A stretch of 64,000 nt of DNA from Leclercia pneumoniae (GTDB lineage Bacteria; Pseudomonadota; Gammaproteobacteria; Enterobacterales; Enterobacteriaceae), in the NCBI RefSeq assembly GCF_017348915.1, contig NZ_CP071383.1:1612001-1676000 (forward strand). The letters are read 5' to 3'. The notes under the pieces are model-generated. The model had not been told where the DNA came from, did no database searches, and was given only the letters and a program-made list of their open reading frames with translations. Shown here piece by piece: positions 63,688 through 64,000 of the stretch. Position 1 is the stretch's first letter. The number at the start of each line of letters is the position of its first letter. A program made the translations under genes and the position numbers.

Positions 63688-64000
63688 ATGCAAAAACACG
63701 CGGCGAATCGTTATCCTATAGTGACTCTGCTGGCCGTGACCCTGAGCGGTTGCGCCTGGATCCCGTCTAAACCTTTGGTGCAGGGTGCGACCACCGCCCA
63801 ACCCGTTCCCGGCCCCGCGCCGGTCGTTAACGGCTCTATTTTCCAGACCGCGCAGCCTATTAACTACGGTTATCAGCCGCTGTTTGAAGATCGTCGTCCG
63901 CGTAACGTGGGTGACACACTCACCATCGTCCTGCAGGAAAACGTCAGTGCGAGCAAGAGCTCGTCGGCGAACGCCAGCCGCGATGGCAAAACGAATTTTG
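63688..64000 (+). CDS. flgH: FlgH, L-ring lipoprotein (5' part only)
   Basis: FlgH forms the outer-membrane L ring of the basal body. The frame is open to the window end and gives 104 residues of a family near 232. The signal ends in the lipobox LSGC (Cys22), followed by [20 protein letters not shown] and the conserved [23 protein letters not shown] at 63688 matches the E. coli start MQK; ATG at 63679 is in frame (three more residues) and cannot be excluded. GAAGG lies just before 63688. Confidence 0.93.
   Translation, partial: MQKHAANRYPIVTLLAVTLSGCAWIPSKPLVQGATTAQPVPGPAPVVNGSIFQTAQPINYGYQPLFEDRRPRNVGDTLTIVLQENVSASKSSSANASRDGKTNF

Overview
The window is chromosomal DNA from an Enterobacteriaceae species, most likely Enterobacter or a close relative such as Leclercia or Lelliottia. 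Nearly every protein aligns over its full length with an Escherichia coli K-12 protein, and gene order from agp to flgH follows the K-12 agp-flgH region. The species call is an inference from this synteny plus the non-K-12 genes listed below. No phage, CRISPR array, plasmid function or defence system is visible. The one mobile element is the right end of an IS1 copy at the left border.

Layout. 1-1450: IS1 end, an unrecognised six-helix membrane protein and an unrecognised 81-residue protein. 1.7-4.7 kb: agp behind a strong Pho box, the wrbA-yccJ pair, and the small stress protein gene ymdF. 4.7-12.5 kb: a DMT permease, the rutABCDEFG pyrimidine-degradation operon with divergent rutR, and a LprI-like periplasmic protein. 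12.5-20.2 kb: divergent putA/putP, a DUF3574-like lipoprotein and a second NupC-type nucleoside transporter. 20.4-25 kb: Fur-controlled efeUOB (with intact efeU) and phoH. 25-26 kb: two tRNA-Ser(GGA) genes, each with its own promoter and a trailing series of tRNA-3'-end repeats. 26.2-29.2 kb: ghrA, ycdX, ycdY, ycdZ. 29.2-34.1 kb: divergent curli operons csgDEFG and csgBAC plus ymdA. 34.2-41.7 kb: ymdB, clsC, opgC and opgGH (osmoregulated periplasmic glucans). 41.7-57.5 kb: yceK, msyB, mdtG, lpxL, trhO, yceI, yceJ, yceO, solA, bssS, dinI, pyrC, yceB, grxB, mdtH, rimJ, yceH, mviM, murJ. 57.6-64 kb: flgN-flgM-flgA facing the flgBCDEFGH rod/hook operon, cut off in flgH.

The genes fall into envelope and surface functions (curli, glucans, LpxL, MurJ, ClsC, flagella), nitrogen and carbon scavenging (rut, put, pyrC, NupC-like), iron uptake and stress functions. 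Control sites readable in the sequence fit known regulators: sigma-54 and RutR for rut, PutA boxes for put, Fur for efe, CsgD for csgBA, LexA for dinI, PurR plus a start-masking leader for pyrC, and FlhDC and sigma-28 for flg.

Differences from K-12 (K-12 layout from memory): the pga/dgcT segment between phoH and serX is absent and tRNA-tail repeats stand there instead. Single extra genes sit between ymdF and rutG, rutR and putA, and putP and efeU. I see no clearly new multi-gene system. The items most worth following are the tRNA-Ser tail repeats, the Pho box at agp, a possible leaderless CRP-driven ycdZ transcript, and an unassigned perfect palindrome in front of the NupC-like gene.
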